Numbered from the stretch's first letter, positions 35,237 through 44,907 are shown. The stretch: DNA of 64,000 nucleotides from Amycolatopsis balhimycina FH 1894 (GCF_000384295.1 NZ_KB913037.1:846762-910761), one strand, 5' to 3'. The notes: generated from the sequence alone by a model not told the origin. Translations and numbers: made by a program.

Positions 35237-36060
35237 TGGTGCGCCCAGGTGACCGCGAAGTTCTGCCCGTTCGTACTGGTGTTGCCGGTCGTGGCGTAGG
35301 TGGTGGTCGCGTCCTGCTCCTGGATCCTGGTCCGCTGCCAGGTCGAGTTCGAGGTCATCGACCCGCTGTGGCCCGCGTTGTCCGTGGCGACCGAGTTGTT
35401 CATCAGCGCCTGGCCGTAGTTGGCCAGGGGGAAGAAGTTGCCGGTCCCGAACCGGCCCACCGCCTCGACGATCCAATCGGCGCTGCTCCGCGAGCAGACG
35501 AGGTTGGCCGCGCACGTCTGCGTGGTGGTGAAACTCGTGTGCTGGGTGGCGTCCGCGACGGTGATCGTGTACTGCGCGGTCGCCGCGTTGTAGGTGACGT
35601 CGGCACTGACGGAGTCGCCGGCGTTGATGGTCAGGACCGGCTGGATCGCGTTGGTCGGGAACATCTCCCACCAGAGCTGGTAGACCGGGGTGCTGTTGAC
35701 GCACCGGGCCGAGCTGCCGCCCTGCTCGACCGTGCCGTTGGTCCACCCGTCGAAGCCGACCCAGAAAATCGCCCAGGCGTCCGGCGCCGGGCAGGTGATC
35801 GCGCGCTGCGTCCACGACCCGTGCACGTGGGTGAAGGTGGCGGTGGGCGAGGACAACGAGGTGATGGCGTAGCCGGCCCAGTTCCGCGAGGTCGCGTTGA
35901 CCAGCGGACCTGCGACCGAGGGGGAGAGACCGGTGTGCTGGGCCGCGCCGGCGTACCCGAGGGGTGTGCTCGCGGCGCTCGCGGGCGCTGCGGCCCCGGC
36001 GCCGAGCACGACCGCCGCAGCCGCGACAGCGGCGAGCGGCAGGAGCCGTCGAAACTTCAT
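35233..36060 (-). CDS. Secreted glutamic endopeptidase, family G1 (eqolisin-like)
   Basis: The 275-residue protein from ATG 36060 has a signal peptide (MKFRRLLPLAAVAAAAVVLGAG ending near ASA). The mature part shows the G1 hallmarks: SRNWAGYAI, FWVGFDGW, the catalytic Gln in YQLWWEMFP and the catalytic Glu in ADWIVEAVGRF. G1 peptidases are acid proteases with a Gln-Glu dyad, known mainly from fungi and found patchily in bacteria. The in-frame start at 36093 lacks a signal-like beginning. It is translationally coupled to the secreted protein downstream. Confidence 0.87.
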   Translation of the reverse strand: MKFRRLLPLAAVAAAAVVLGAGAAAPASAASTPLGYAGAAQHTGLSPSVAGPLVNATSRNWAGYAITSLSSPTATFTHVHGSWTQRAITCPAPDAWAIFWVGFDGWTNGTVEQGGSSARCVNSTPVYQLWWEMFPTNAIQPVLTINAGDSVSADVTYNAATAQYTITVADATQHTSFTTTQTCAANLVCSRSSADWIVEAVGRFGTGNFFPLANYGQALMNNSVATDNAGHSGSMTSNSTWQRTRIQEQDATTTYATTGNTSTNGQNFAVTWAHQ

Positions 36061-36207
36061 GGGAGTCCCGTCTGCGAAGGTCGGCACCGGCATCCGTATC
36101 CGGGCCCGCGCCCGACTCTGGCAGGCGGCACTGAAACGACCCTGACGTCGCGCTGAAACACGGTGGTCAGCGGTCCGAACTCCGCCGTCGGCGAGCCCCG
36201 CGGTGGA

Positions 36208-36867
36208 TCAGAGCCCGTCCGGCAGCGGCAACGGCCGGTCCGGGTCCAGTTCCACCCCGCCCGCCCGCAGCGTGTGGTCCAGCATCGCCCAGATCGTGCC
36301 CGTCAGCTGGGCCGTCAGCTGGGCCAGGGTGAGCGCGCCGGGGTGGTCGAGCCAGCGGGTCGTCGCCGACTCGACGTAGCCGACCAGGCCGAAGGCGATC
36401 GTGTCCGCCGGCGCCGGGTCGAGGCCGAACGCCGTCAGGTAGCCGGTGAACAGCCCGCTGAGGTGCCGCGCGATGGTGCCGCGGACGTCCGCGGCGCCCT
36501 CGGGGGTGGCCGGCAGCGTCCGGACGAGGTAGCGGTGCAGCTGGGCGTGCTCGGTCAGCCAGCGCAGGTGCGTCGAGATCGCCGCCGCGATCATCTCGTT
36601 CGGGGAGCCTTCGGGGTGCCACAACGGCTCCAGCTCGGCGGTCACCAGTTCGGCCGCGCGCCGGGCGATCGCCCGCTGGAGGTCCGGCGCGCCGTCGAAG
36701 TGCCGGTACAGGCGGGTGCGGGCCACACCGGCGCGCTCGGCGATCTGCTCGGTCGAGACGTCCGGGCCGTGTTCGGCGATCGCCGCCAGGGCCGCGTCGA
36801 CGAACTCCGCGCGCCGCCGCTCCTGCTGGCCCGCCCAGCGCGCCGCCCGTCCGTCGACCTTGGTCAC
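36208..36867 (-). CDS. TetR-family regulator
   Basis: The 219-residue product (start GTG 36867) begins VTKVDGRAARWAGQQERRRAEFVDAAL. The TetR helix-turn-helix follows, VSTEQIAERAGVARTRLYRHFDGAPDLQRAIARR (about 38-70), and a TetR C-terminal ligand domain. It is divergent from the AurF-like diiron oxygenase gene at 37056 with a 188-bp gap holding several GTAC palindromes. TetR/diiron-oxygenase pairs of this type are common in mycobacteria and relatives, so it probably represses its neighbour. Confidence 0.92.
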   Translation of the reverse strand: MTKVDGRAARWAGQQERRRAEFVDAALAAIAEHGPDVSTEQIAERAGVARTRLYRHFDGAPDLQRAIARRAAELVTAELEPLWHPEGSPNEMIAAAISTHLRWLTEHAQLHRYLVRTLPATPEGAADVRGTIARHLSGLFTGYLTAFGLDPAPADTIAFGLVGYVESATTRWLDHPGALTLAQLTAQLTGTIWAMLDHTLRAGGVELDPDRPLPLPDGL

Positions 36868-37001
36868 GGCGAAAGCCTACTGTGCCGAGGGTTACCAATC
36901 CGACCACAGTCACGGCCGAATGGCTTTGTAGCAACGGTTGCGTCCCGGCGCGGGGTCGGCCTGCTTTTGGCCGGATTGGTACTCAGGGCGCGGCGGGCGG
37001 T

Positions 37002-37034
37002 GTACGCTGCCGAAGTACGTAGTACATCGCGTAC
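37002..37034. promoter_or_regulatory. GTAC palindromes before the diiron oxygenase gene
   Basis: GTACGC (37002-37007) and GCGTAC (37029-37034) form an inverted repeat around an inner GTAC-GTA-GTAC palindrome (37015-37025), just upstream of the GGAGG and ATG at 37056. Nested repeats of this kind suit a TetR operator. Which half-sites are used is not certain. Confidence 0.45.
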
Positions 37035-37055
37035 CCCCTACTTCCGGAGGCCGCC

Positions 37056-37940
37056 ATGAGCGTCGAGAACCGGGACGTCACCGCGGCCCGTCTGCTCAAG
37101 AGCTCCGCGAAGAACTCCTACGACCCGTACGTCGACGTCGACTGGGACGCGCCGCTCGCCGAGGGCAAGGCGTACATGCCACTGGAGCGCGTGTCGCTCT
37201 ACGGCACCGGCCTGTGGGCGAAGCTGACGCCCGAGCAGCGGATCGAGCTGTCCAAGCACGAGATCGCCAGCATCATGAGCGTCGGCCTGTGGTTCGAGAT
37301 CATCCTGATGCACCTGCTCGCGCGGTACGTCTTCGACCTCGACGCGCGCACCGAGCACGCGCAGTACGCGCTCACCGAGATCGGCGACGAGACCCGGCAC
37401 TCGGTGATGTTCGCCCGCACCGCCGAGCGCCTCGGCGTCCCGCGCTACGGCGTCCCGAAGGTCGTGCACCGCGCCGCGAAGGTGTTCGGCGCGACCGCCG
37501 CCGGGCCGTCGATGTTCGCGAGCGTGCTCGTCGCCGAGGAGACCACCGACCGGCTGCAGCGGGCGATGATGGACGACGACGGCATCCAGCCGCTGATCCG
37601 CTCGGTCAACCGCATCCACGTCGTCGAGGAGGCCCGGCACGTCCGGTTCGCCAAGGAGGAAGTGCTGCGGGAGACGCCGAAGCTGTCGAAGGCGGCGCTG
37701 CGGCGGCACCGGCTGCGGACCGCGCTCGTCGCCTACGGTGTCGTCGACAGCATGGTCGACCCGCGGATCTACCGCAGTGTCGGGATCGACCCGCGCGAGG
37801 GCCGGGCCGCGGCGCTCGCGAACCCGCACTTCCACGAGACGCGCCGCTGGATGGCCGCGAAGATCGTGCCGTTCCTGCGCGACGCGGGACTGATCGGCGG
37901 CCACTCCGAAGGCCTCTGGCGGCGCGCACACCTGCTCTGA
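37056..37940 (+). CDS. AurF-like non-haem diiron oxygenase
   Basis: The 294-residue protein begins MSVENRDVTAARLLKSSAKNSYDPYVDVDWDAPL, the start typical of the AurF / p-aminobenzoate N-oxygenase family. Diiron ligands lie in ELSKHEIASIM, TEHAQYALTEIGDETRHSVMF, VAEETTDRLQ and HVVEEARHVRFAKEE. AurF oxidises an arylamine to a nitro group in a biosynthetic cluster; most homologues paired with TetR genes have unknown substrates. GGAGG precedes the ATG by 6 bases. The gene appears monocistronic and controlled by the divergent TetR. Confidence 0.88.
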   Translation: MSVENRDVTAARLLKSSAKNSYDPYVDVDWDAPLAEGKAYMPLERVSLYGTGLWAKLTPEQRIELSKHEIASIMSVGLWFEIILMHLLARYVFDLDARTEHAQYALTEIGDETRHSVMFARTAERLGVPRYGVPKVVHRAAKVFGATAAGPSMFASVLVAEETTDRLQRAMMDDDGIQPLIRSVNRIHVVEEARHVRFAKEEVLRETPKLSKAALRRHRLRTALVAYGVVDSMVDPRIYRSVGIDPREGRAAALANPHFHETRRWMAAKIVPFLRDAGLIGGHSEGLWRRAHLL

Positions 37941-37997
37941 CGCGGTGACCGCAAAATTGCCTACCCGCGGGGGCCCGATCTGCGCCACGATTCCCTC

Positions 37998-38696
37998 GTG
38001 ACCGAGGGCTTCTCGCAAGAATTCCCCGTCGGACCGGCACCCGCGCAGCCGCAGCCTCAGCCGCCGGTGCCCGTACCGCGCCGCCCGCTGACCGCCCGGC
38101 CCGTCGTCGTCGGCCTCATCGGTGTCCTCGTCGGCGCGTTCCTGGTCGGCGTGCCGTGGCTGGTGCTGAGCCTGCTCGGCGGGCCGAGCGGGCAGGCCCC
38201 GACCGCGCCGGCGAACCTGGGCGGGCTCCGGAGGGCCGAGGAAGCGATCGCGAAGGTCGACGCCGTCCGGGGCAAAGCCAGTATCGACCGCATCACCAAG
38301 ACCGACCAGGAGACCGCCGCGCGCGTGTCGGCGGCCTACGACGGCGCCGGCGCGGTGGTCCAGGAGTACCAGGACGAGCGCCTGTCGCGGACGTTGCAGC
38401 TGATCGCCGTGCGCGCGCCGTCGCCGGAGCTGTTCGCGCCCTACGAAGACGTCCAGGCCCTCCGCGAGGCCAAGCCGGGCACCGAGCTCGTGCGCATCGG
38501 TGCCGTGCAGTGCCTGCTGCACAACACCCGGGGCGGGCCCGGCAACGACCCCGACCCGGCCCTCTCGTTCGTGACGAACTGCCAGCGCACCGGACCCGGA
38601 CTGACCGTCACGGTGCGAACCAATGGCATCGAAGGCAACCACGACCCCCAGGAGCTGGCCGGGATCGTCGAGCAGGCGTGGCGGGAAGTCGGTTAG
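37998..38696 (+). CDS. Single-pass membrane protein, function unknown
   Basis: The 232-residue protein (GTG 37998) has a Pro/Gln-rich cytoplasmic N-tail, one membrane helix (PVVVGLIGVLVGAFLVGVPWLVLSLL, about 35-60) and an extracytoplasmic domain with two Cys (AVQCLLHNT and VTNCQRT) that may form a disulphide. No family is recognised. Its stop codon shares a base with the next start (TAGTG), so it forms a two-gene operon with the GNAT gene. Confidence 0.75.
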   Translation: MTEGFSQEFPVGPAPAQPQPQPPVPVPRRPLTARPVVVGLIGVLVGAFLVGVPWLVLSLLGGPSGQAPTAPANLGGLRRAEEAIAKVDAVRGKASIDRITKTDQETAARVSAAYDGAGAVVQEYQDERLSRTLQLIAVRAPSPELFAPYEDVQALREAKPGTELVRIGAVQCLLHNTRGGPGNDPDPALSFVTNCQRTGPGLTVTVRTNGIEGNHDPQELAGIVEQAWREVG

Positions 38697-39178
38697 TGAT
38701 CACCATCCGGGCGGCCCTCGCCGACGACGAGGCCGTCCTGGCGAAGCTCGACGAGCGCACCTGGACCCCGGCGGTGTCCCCCGCTCCCCCGCCGCCGCCC
38801 GGCACCCCGTTCTTCGACGACGGCACCCACCCCGGGGACGTCCTCGTCGCGGAGCACGACGGCGCGGTCGCCGGCTACGTCCGCCTCGGCGAGGGCTTCC
38901 CGATCCCGGCCCACCGGCACGTGCGGGTGATCGGCGGGCTCGCCGTCGACCCGGACCGGCGCCGGCTCGGCATCGCGCGGCAGCTCGTCGACGCCGCCGT
39001 GGCCGAAGCGCGGCGGCGCGGCGCGCGCAAGGTGACGCTGCGCGTGCTGGGTCACAACACCGGCGCGCGCCGGGTCTATGAGCAGTGCGGATTCGTCGTC
39101 GAAGGCGTGCTGCGGGCCGAATTCCGCATCGACGGCCACGACGTCGACGACGTTCTCATGGCTCGCCCGCTCGCTTGA
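38696..39178 (+). CDS. GNAT N-acetyltransferase
   Basis: The 160-residue protein from GTG 38696 ([23 protein letters not shown]) has the GNAT fold. [28 protein letters not shown] contains the acetyl-CoA loop (RRLGIA), and [26 protein letters not shown] is the C-terminal GNAT helix and strand. The acceptor is unknown. It is translated directly after the membrane protein and ends just before the SAH riboswitch region. Confidence 0.87.
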   Translation: MITIRAALADDEAVLAKLDERTWTPAVSPAPPPPPGTPFFDDGTHPGDVLVAEHDGAVAGYVRLGEGFPIPAHRHVRVIGGLAVDPDRRRLGIARQLVDAAVAEARRRGARKVTLRVLGHNTGARRVYEQCGFVVEGVLRAEFRIDGHDVDDVLMARPLA

Positions 39179-39210
39179 CAGCCTCGCGGCGGCTTTGCCA
39201 TCCTGGTCGA

Positions 39211-39279
39211 GGGCCGAGAGGCGCTGCGACGGAACTCTTTCCGCCACGCTCGGCCCGGACCACGACTCCAAGGGCGCCT
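39211..39279 (+). promoter_or_regulatory. SAH riboswitch (ahcY RNA motif)
   Basis: The leader matches the S-adenosylhomocysteine riboswitch. P1 pairs GGGCCGAG (39211-39218) with CUCGGCCC (39249-39256). Between them are the conserved AGGCGCUGCGAC run and the P2 arm CGG...CCG with CCACG. The pseudoknot pairs AGGCGC (39219-39224) with GCGCCU (39274-39279), all six bases matching. These are the elements of the crystallised SAH aptamer. The RNA turns on SAH hydrolase when SAH accumulates. It sits about 90 bp before ahcY with its partner hairpin at 39270-39299. Confidence 0.85.
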
Positions 39280-39299
39280 CCCGCGAGGGAGGTGCCTTT
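39270..39299 (+). terminator. Riboswitch-controlled terminator hairpin of ahcY
   Basis: AAGGGCGCCUCCC (39270-39282), GCGA tetraloop (39283-39286) and GGGAGGUGCCUUU (39287-39299) make a 13-bp hairpin with G-U wobbles, followed by CGUUGU. Its left arm contains the pseudoknot partner 39274-39279 of the SAH aptamer. Ligand-bound RNA and this hairpin therefore exclude each other. Confidence 0.65.
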
Positions 39300-39369
39300 C
39301 GTTGTCCCTGGGGCTTTTCCGTCCCGCCTCCCGAGCGTTCCGCAAACGAGCTCCGGAGTGCATCGAACC

Positions 39370-40830
<1,461 letters not shown>

Positions 40831-40951
40831 TCCAAGATTGCTCCATTCGCCGTAGTTTGGTTTATCCCGAAACTGGCCATCCTCCGGTCGAGAGCGCATC
40901 CGCCCGGACGGCACGGAGCCGGGCCGGGTCTCATGCGAAGGAGTGTGTCAA

Positions 40952-41107
40952 GTGATCATTCTCGGTGTGATTCTCCTCGTCATCGGGTTCATCGTGGGCA
41001 TCCCGGTGCTGTACACCATCGGTATCATTCTCGCGGTGGCCGGCGTGGCGCTGGCCATCCTGGGCGGCACGGGCCGCCGGATCGGTGGCCGGGCGCACTG
41101 GTACTGA
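40952..41107 (+). CDS. DUF6131-like small membrane protein
   Basis: A 51-residue reading frame (GTG 40952, with AAGGAG 10 bases upstream) encodes VIILGVILLVIGFIVGIPVL and continues through a second hydrophobic helix to GGRAHWY. Two membrane helices and a short basic tail match the DUF6131 family of actinobacterial small membrane proteins. It is easily missed because of its length. It lies 121 bp after ahcY and probably has its own promoter. Function unknown. Confidence 0.8.
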   Translation: MIILGVILLVIGFIVGIPVLYTIGIILAVAGVALAILGGTGRRIGGRAHWY

Positions 41108-41137
41108 TCCCGAGACTCCGCCACGGCCTGGCGTGCG

Positions 41138-41794
41138 TCAGCAGCAGTGCTGGCCACGCCAGGCCGTGCGGCCTTCGTTCACCGCCACGGCGGCGATCGC
41201 CAGTGCGACGGCCGGGTCCGCCCACCACCAGCCGGCCAGGGCGTTGAGCAGCAACCCCGCCAGCAGGACCGCGGAAAGGTAAGTGCAGAGCAAGGTCTGC
41301 CGCGAATCCGCAACCGCGCTGGCGGAGCCGAGCTCCCGCCCGGCCCGGCGCTGCGCGGCGGAGAGCACCGGCATCACCACGAGCGAAATGGCCGCGAGCA
41401 CGATTCCGGTCCGGGAACTTTCCGCCGCCGCGCCGGTGAAAAACGTACTGACGGCTTCGCCCGTCACGTAAATCGCGAGAGCGAAAAAGGAAATCGCGAT
41501 CGCCTTCAGCGCCCGCCGTTCGCGGGCTTCCGGGTCGGCACCCGAAAACTGCCACGCGACCGCGACCGCCGAAGCGACTTCGATCACCGAATCGAGCCCG
41601 AAGCCGATCAGGGCACCGGACGAAGCCGCGGCTCCGGCGGTCAGCGCGACGACGGCCTCGACGACGTTGTAGGTGATGGTCGCCGCCACCAGCAAGCGGA
41701 CGCGGCGCACCAGGACCGCCCGGCGGTCCGGCGCCGCCACCGGCGGCGCGCAGCAGCCGCCGGCACACGTCTCCGTGGCCGGTTCCGGCTTCAT
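41138..41794 (-). CDS. Cation diffusion facilitator-like metal transporter
   Basis: The 218-residue protein from ATG 41794 begins MKPEPATETCAGGCCAPPVAAP, a Cys-rich metal-binding-like N-tail. Five or six hydrophobic helices follow: TYNVVEAVVALTAGAAASSGALIGFGLDSVIEVASAVAV has the CDF-type DS..E motif, and WWWADPAVALAIAAVAVNEG the AD..A motif. It ends QHCC. The ATG overlaps the cmtR stop (ATGA), so the metal sensor and transporter are made together. Cd, Pb or Zn efflux is the likely role, inferred from the CmtR partner. Confidence 0.87.
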   Translation of the reverse strand: MKPEPATETCAGGCCAPPVAAPDRRAVLVRRVRLLVAATITYNVVEAVVALTAGAAASSGALIGFGLDSVIEVASAVAVAWQFSGADPEARERRALKAIAISFFALAIYVTGEAVSTFFTGAAAESSRTGIVLAAISLVVMPVLSAAQRRAGRELGSASAVADSRQTLLCTYLSAVLLAGLLLNALAGWWWADPAVALAIAAVAVNEGRTAWRGQHCC

Positions 41795-42123
41795 CGCGTC
41801 CCCACCGGCTCTTCGTCGCAGTCTTCGCGTGGTTCGACCGCCAGGACAACCTGGACGAGTTCGCGCAGGGCTCGGGCCAGGTGCGCGTCGGCGATCTCGT
41901 ACCGCACCTGACGGCCTTCGTAGCCCGCCACGACGAGCCCGCAGCCACGCAGGCACGACAGGTGGTTCGAGACGTTGGACCGGCTCAGCCCGAGTTCCGC
42001 GGCCAGGCGTCCGGGATAGGCCGGGCCCTCGAGCAGCGCGGTCAGGATCCGGCAGCGGGTCGGATCGGACAGGGCGCGCCCGACGCGAGCCAGCGCCGAC
42101 TCACGCGTCTCACAGGTCACCAT
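41791..42123 (-). CDS. cmtR: CmtR-type Cd/Pb-sensing ArsR regulator
   Basis: The 110-residue ArsR-family repressor begins MVTCETRESALARVGRALSDPTRCRI. Its recognition helix is SRSNVSNHLSCLRGCGLV, with the two cysteines that in mycobacterial CmtR (C57, C61) bind Cd(II)/Pb(II). The third ligand is matched by the C-terminal Cys in PREDCDEE. The near-identity of the central region to CmtR is strong. Metal binding releases the repressor from its own promoter. It is co-translated with the metal transporter downstream. Confidence 0.92.
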   Translation of the reverse strand: MVTCETRESALARVGRALSDPTRCRILTALLEGPAYPGRLAAELGLSRSNVSNHLSCLRGCGLVVAGYEGRQVRYEIADAHLARALRELVQVVLAVEPREDCDEEPVGTR

Positions 42124-42180
42124 GCGATGAACTGTACAGCCGCCGCTGACGTATCCACAACGGACACCCCGGAAATTAAA

Positions 42181-42221
42181 GGGTCCTCCGGCTCCGAGGG
42201 GGAGGGAGAGCCGAAGGACCC
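42181..42221. terminator. GC-rich hairpin upstream of cmtR
   Basis: GGGTCCTCCGGCTC (42181-42194) pairs with GAGCCGAAGGACCC (42208-42221) with one mismatch, loop 13 bases. It is 58 bp upstream of the cmtR start and is followed rightwards by small palindromes GTGTACAC (42249-42256) and ACACGATCGTGT (42265-42276). It may insulate cmtR from the Cys-rich gene, whose transcription runs towards it. Confidence 0.55.
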
Positions 42222-42301
42222 CGTTAGTGTTAGCACATTGCCAAGCCCGTGTACACAGCTGCATACACGATCGTGTTACGGCCTTGACGCCGCCCCGAAC
42301 G

Positions 42302-42353
42302 CCGTGAAGGCCTCCCCGGCGGGCGGCGAAGCCCGGCGGGAAGGCCTTCACGG
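42302..42353. repeat. Dispersed-type hairpin, family C
   Basis: CCGTGAAGGCCT (42302-42313) and AGGCCTTCACGG (42342-42353) form a perfect 12-bp outer stem, and the 28-base interior folds further (CCGGCGGGC / GCCCGGCGG). Its CCGTGAAGG arm resembles the CCGTGAATGG arm of family A. It lies 15 bp past the stop of the Cys-rich gene at 42369 and may also end that transcript. Confidence 0.65.
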
Positions 42354-42368
42354 ATCCTGGCGGGAGGC

Positions 42369-42578
42369 TCAGGAAACCTGGCGCAGCAAGGGTTTCCGCG
42401 GCGTGTCGACACAACCGCACCCGCTGCCGATGGCCTGGCAGTCGACGATCAGCGCGTGCCGCACGCGGTCACCGTCCCCGCAGGCCGCGTCGGTGCACTC
42501 GGCGAATCCGCCTTCCGGGTGGATCACCAGCGTGCCGTGGCAGTGATCGATCCCCGCGTCACAAGAGGCACACTCCAT
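42369..42578 (-). CDS. Small Cys-rich zinc-binding-like protein
   Basis: The 69-residue protein from ATG 42578 (AAAGGTGG upstream) begins MECASCDAGIDHCHGTLVIHPEGGFAECTDAACGDGDRVRH and ends with GSGCGCVD. Nine Cys and four His in this pattern match a widespread uncharacterised actinobacterial protein. A zinc-bound treble-clef-like fold is likely. A start 90 bp upstream adds sequence without Cys or family pattern and is rejected. Function unknown; it stands alone. Confidence 0.8.
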   Translation of the reverse strand: MECASCDAGIDHCHGTLVIHPEGGFAECTDAACGDGDRVRHALIVDCQAIGSGCGCVDTPRKPLLRQVS

Positions 42579-42696
42579 GACCGGCCACCTTTCCGCGAAC
42601 GTGCTCGACACCCCAAGGTAGGCCCGGAAAGCACGCGGACGCGGTAAAGGGACGGCGTGTCGGCCCAACCACCCGTCCGGGCGGTCTCAGCCGGAC

Positions 42697-43569
42697 TCAG
42701 GCCGGCTTCGGAGCCCGCTTGCGGGCCGCCGGCTTCTTCTTCGCGGCGGCCGGCCCGGCGTCCTCATCGGACCCCTCCGAAGAGGACTGACGCGACTTCT
42801 TCGCGGCGTCCACACTGGCCTGCAGCGCCGCCATCAGGTCGACGACGTCGGCCTTGGCGGTGACCGCCGCGGGCTTGGTCGTGTCCTCCCCCGCGACCTT
42901 GGCCTCGATCATCTGCTCGAGGGCCTCGCGGTAGTGGTCGCGGTACTTCTCCGGCTCGAACACCGGCTCGGCCAGCGAGTCGATCAGCGACCCGGCCATG
43001 GACAGCTCCTGCGGCCGGATCTGCGGCGGGTCGTCGCGCAGGAACGGGAAGTCGGGTTCGCGGACCTCGTCCGGCCACAGGATCGTCGTCATCACCAGCA
43101 CGTCGGCGTGGACGCGCAGCACCGCCATGCTCTCCCGCTGCCGCACGGAGACCTTCGCGATGGCCACCTGGCTCGACTTGTGCAGCGCGTCCCGCAGCAC
43201 GACGTACGGCTTCACCGCGTTCTTCTGCGGCTCCAGGTAGTAGGTCCGGTCGTACTGGATCGGGTCGATCGACTCCAGCGGCACGAACTCCAGCACGTCG
43301 ATCGTGCGCTGGGTGGGCAGCGGCAGCTCGGCCATCTCGGCGTCGGTGATCACCACCATCTCGCCGTCGGGCAGCTCGTAGCCCTTCGCGATCTCGGCGT
43401 AGGGCACTTCCTCGCCATCGATCGTGCAGAACCGCTTGTACTGGATGCGGCCGCCGTCGGCCTCGTGCACCTGGCGGAGGGAGACGTTCTTGTTCTCGGT
43501 GGCCGCGTACAGCTGGATCGGGATGCTGACCAGCCCGAACGACACCGAGCCCTTCCACATCGCCCGCAT
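42697..43569 (-). CDS. ku: Ku DNA end-binding protein of NHEJ
   Basis: The 290-residue bacterial Ku begins MRAMWKGSVSFGLVSIPIQLY. The beta-barrel core has KNVSLRQVHEADGGRIQYKRFC, VVITDAEMAELPLPTQRTIDVLEFVP, KVSVRQRESMAVLRVHADVLV and QELSMAGSLIDSLAEPVFEPEKYRDHYREAL. A Lys/Ala-rich C-terminal tail (AAAKKKPAARKRAPKPA) is typical of actinobacterial Ku. It binds double-strand ends and recruits LigD. The ATG at 43569 has GGAGG 8 bases upstream. No full ligD is adjacent; a LigD-type phosphoesterase is at 52355. Confidence 0.95.
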   Translation of the reverse strand: MRAMWKGSVSFGLVSIPIQLYAATENKNVSLRQVHEADGGRIQYKRFCTIDGEEVPYAEIAKGYELPDGEMVVITDAEMAELPLPTQRTIDVLEFVPLESIDPIQYDRTYYLEPQKNAVKPYVVLRDALHKSSQVAIAKVSVRQRESMAVLRVHADVLVMTTILWPDEVREPDFPFLRDDPPQIRPQELSMAGSLIDSLAEPVFEPEKYRDHYREALEQMIEAKVAGEDTTKPAAVTAKADVVDLMAALQASVDAAKKSRQSSSEGSDEDAGPAAAKKKPAARKRAPKPA

Positions 43570-43664
43570 GCCACGCACCTCCGATAGACCACCCAGTCGA
43601 CTTCACGCTCGGTAACTACCGTAGCCCGAATCGTCCCTCCGCGACAGTGTGATCGCCCGGCGAT

Positions 43665-44891
43665 CTAGACCTCTGCCAGGTATTTCTCCCAGCTCACCGG
43701 GTCCATGAACCAGTGCCGGAAGTCCGTCGGATCGGCGAATCCGTTGACGAACCGCCGGGCCACGGCCGGATTCTGCCCGGCGACCCCGAGGATCTGGAGC
43801 ACGTGCGGGGGCGGCGGCAGGAGCAGCGCGTTGGTCCATTCGGTCACGTGCCGGGCGTACTCCCAGTAGCGCTCGAAGGTGGCGGCCATCCACGCCGCGT
43901 CGAACGGCCGGTCGCCGTGGGACAGGATCGCGTCCAGGTAGGTCGCCGCGCAATGGCTCGCGTTGTTCGAGCCCTGCCCGGTGATCGGGTCGTTGGCCAC
44001 GACGACGTCGGCCATGCCCAGCACCCTCGCCCCGCCCGGCAGCGTCCCGACCGGGTTGCGGACCACCGGCGTGTACCCGCCGGCCAGCGTCGCTTTCGCG
44101 TCGGTCAGCTCCGCGTCGCGGCAGCGCTCGAACTCCCACGGCACGAACCGCCGCATCAGGTCGAGGACCCGCGTGAAGTGCTCGCCCGGGCCGGGCCGGT
44201 CGTCGAAGCAGTCCAGCGGCCCGCCGGGGACGCCTTCGAAGAACAGGATGTCGCAGTTCCCGCTCAGCGTGGACGCCGGGATCATGAACAGCTCGCCGAC
44301 GCCGGGGACGATGTTGAACCGCACCCCCGGCTTGTCTGGGTGTTCCGGCCGCGGGCCGACGCCGTGGGCGTAGACCAGCGAAAGCGCGCGCATCGGCCGC
44401 GTGTACGGCGACCGCCCGGGCACGCGGTCGAACAGCTGGACCAGCTCGCCCTTGCCCGCCGAGATGATCACCAGGTCGAACAGCCGGGCCAGCGCGTCCA
44501 GCTCGGACGTCATCACGCCGTGAATGACGAGCTTGCCGCCGCGGTCTTCGAACAGCTCCAGCCAGCCCGCCATCTTCACCCGCTGGTCGACCGACTGCGC
44601 GGGGTGGTCCAGCTCGCCGAACCAGTCGAGCGCGCGGCCGCCGTCCGGCCCGGCCACCGAAATCCCGATGCCCTCGACGTCGACGGTCCCGGCCTCCCAC
44701 AGGTTCAGCCCGAGGTCCCGTTCGTGCTGCAGGGCGTCGTGGAACATGCACTGCGTCGACATCACCCGCCCGCCCCGGATCTCCTCCGGTGTCCGCGCGG
44801 ACATCACCGTGACGTCGTAGTCCTTCGCCTGCAGCCCGAGGGCCAGTTGCAGGCCGGACTGCCCGGCGCCGACGACCAGGACCTTGCGCAT
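43665..44891 (-). CDS. StyA-like FAD-dependent monooxygenase linked to a conservon
   Basis: The 408-residue protein resembles the epoxidase component of styrene/indole monooxygenase. Features are MRKVLVVGAGQSGLQLALGL (FAD), YDVTVMSARTPEEIRGGRV (StyA-style DVTV...R), FDLVIISAGKGELVQLFDR, RNPVGTLPGGARVLGMADVVVANDPITGQGSNNA, and the C-terminal WFMDPVSWEKYLAEV. Such enzymes need reduced FAD from a separate reductase, and none adjoins. It starts 16 bp after cvnD, placing it last in the conservon operon where some Streptomyces conservons carry a cytochrome P450. Its product could be a signalling or secondary metabolite. Confidence 0.85.
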   Translation of the reverse strand: MRKVLVVGAGQSGLQLALGLQAKDYDVTVMSARTPEEIRGGRVMSTQCMFHDALQHERDLGLNLWEAGTVDVEGIGISVAGPDGGRALDWFGELDHPAQSVDQRVKMAGWLELFEDRGGKLVIHGVMTSELDALARLFDLVIISAGKGELVQLFDRVPGRSPYTRPMRALSLVYAHGVGPRPEHPDKPGVRFNIVPGVGELFMIPASTLSGNCDILFFEGVPGGPLDCFDDRPGPGEHFTRVLDLMRRFVPWEFERCRDAELTDAKATLAGGYTPVVRNPVGTLPGGARVLGMADVVVANDPITGQGSNNASHCAATYLDAILSHGDRPFDAAWMAATFERYWEYARHVTEWTNALLLPPPPHVLQILGVAGQNPAVARRFVNGFADPTDFRHWFMDPVSWEKYLAEV

Positions 44892-44907
44892 GGGGCTCGT
44901 CTCCTCC

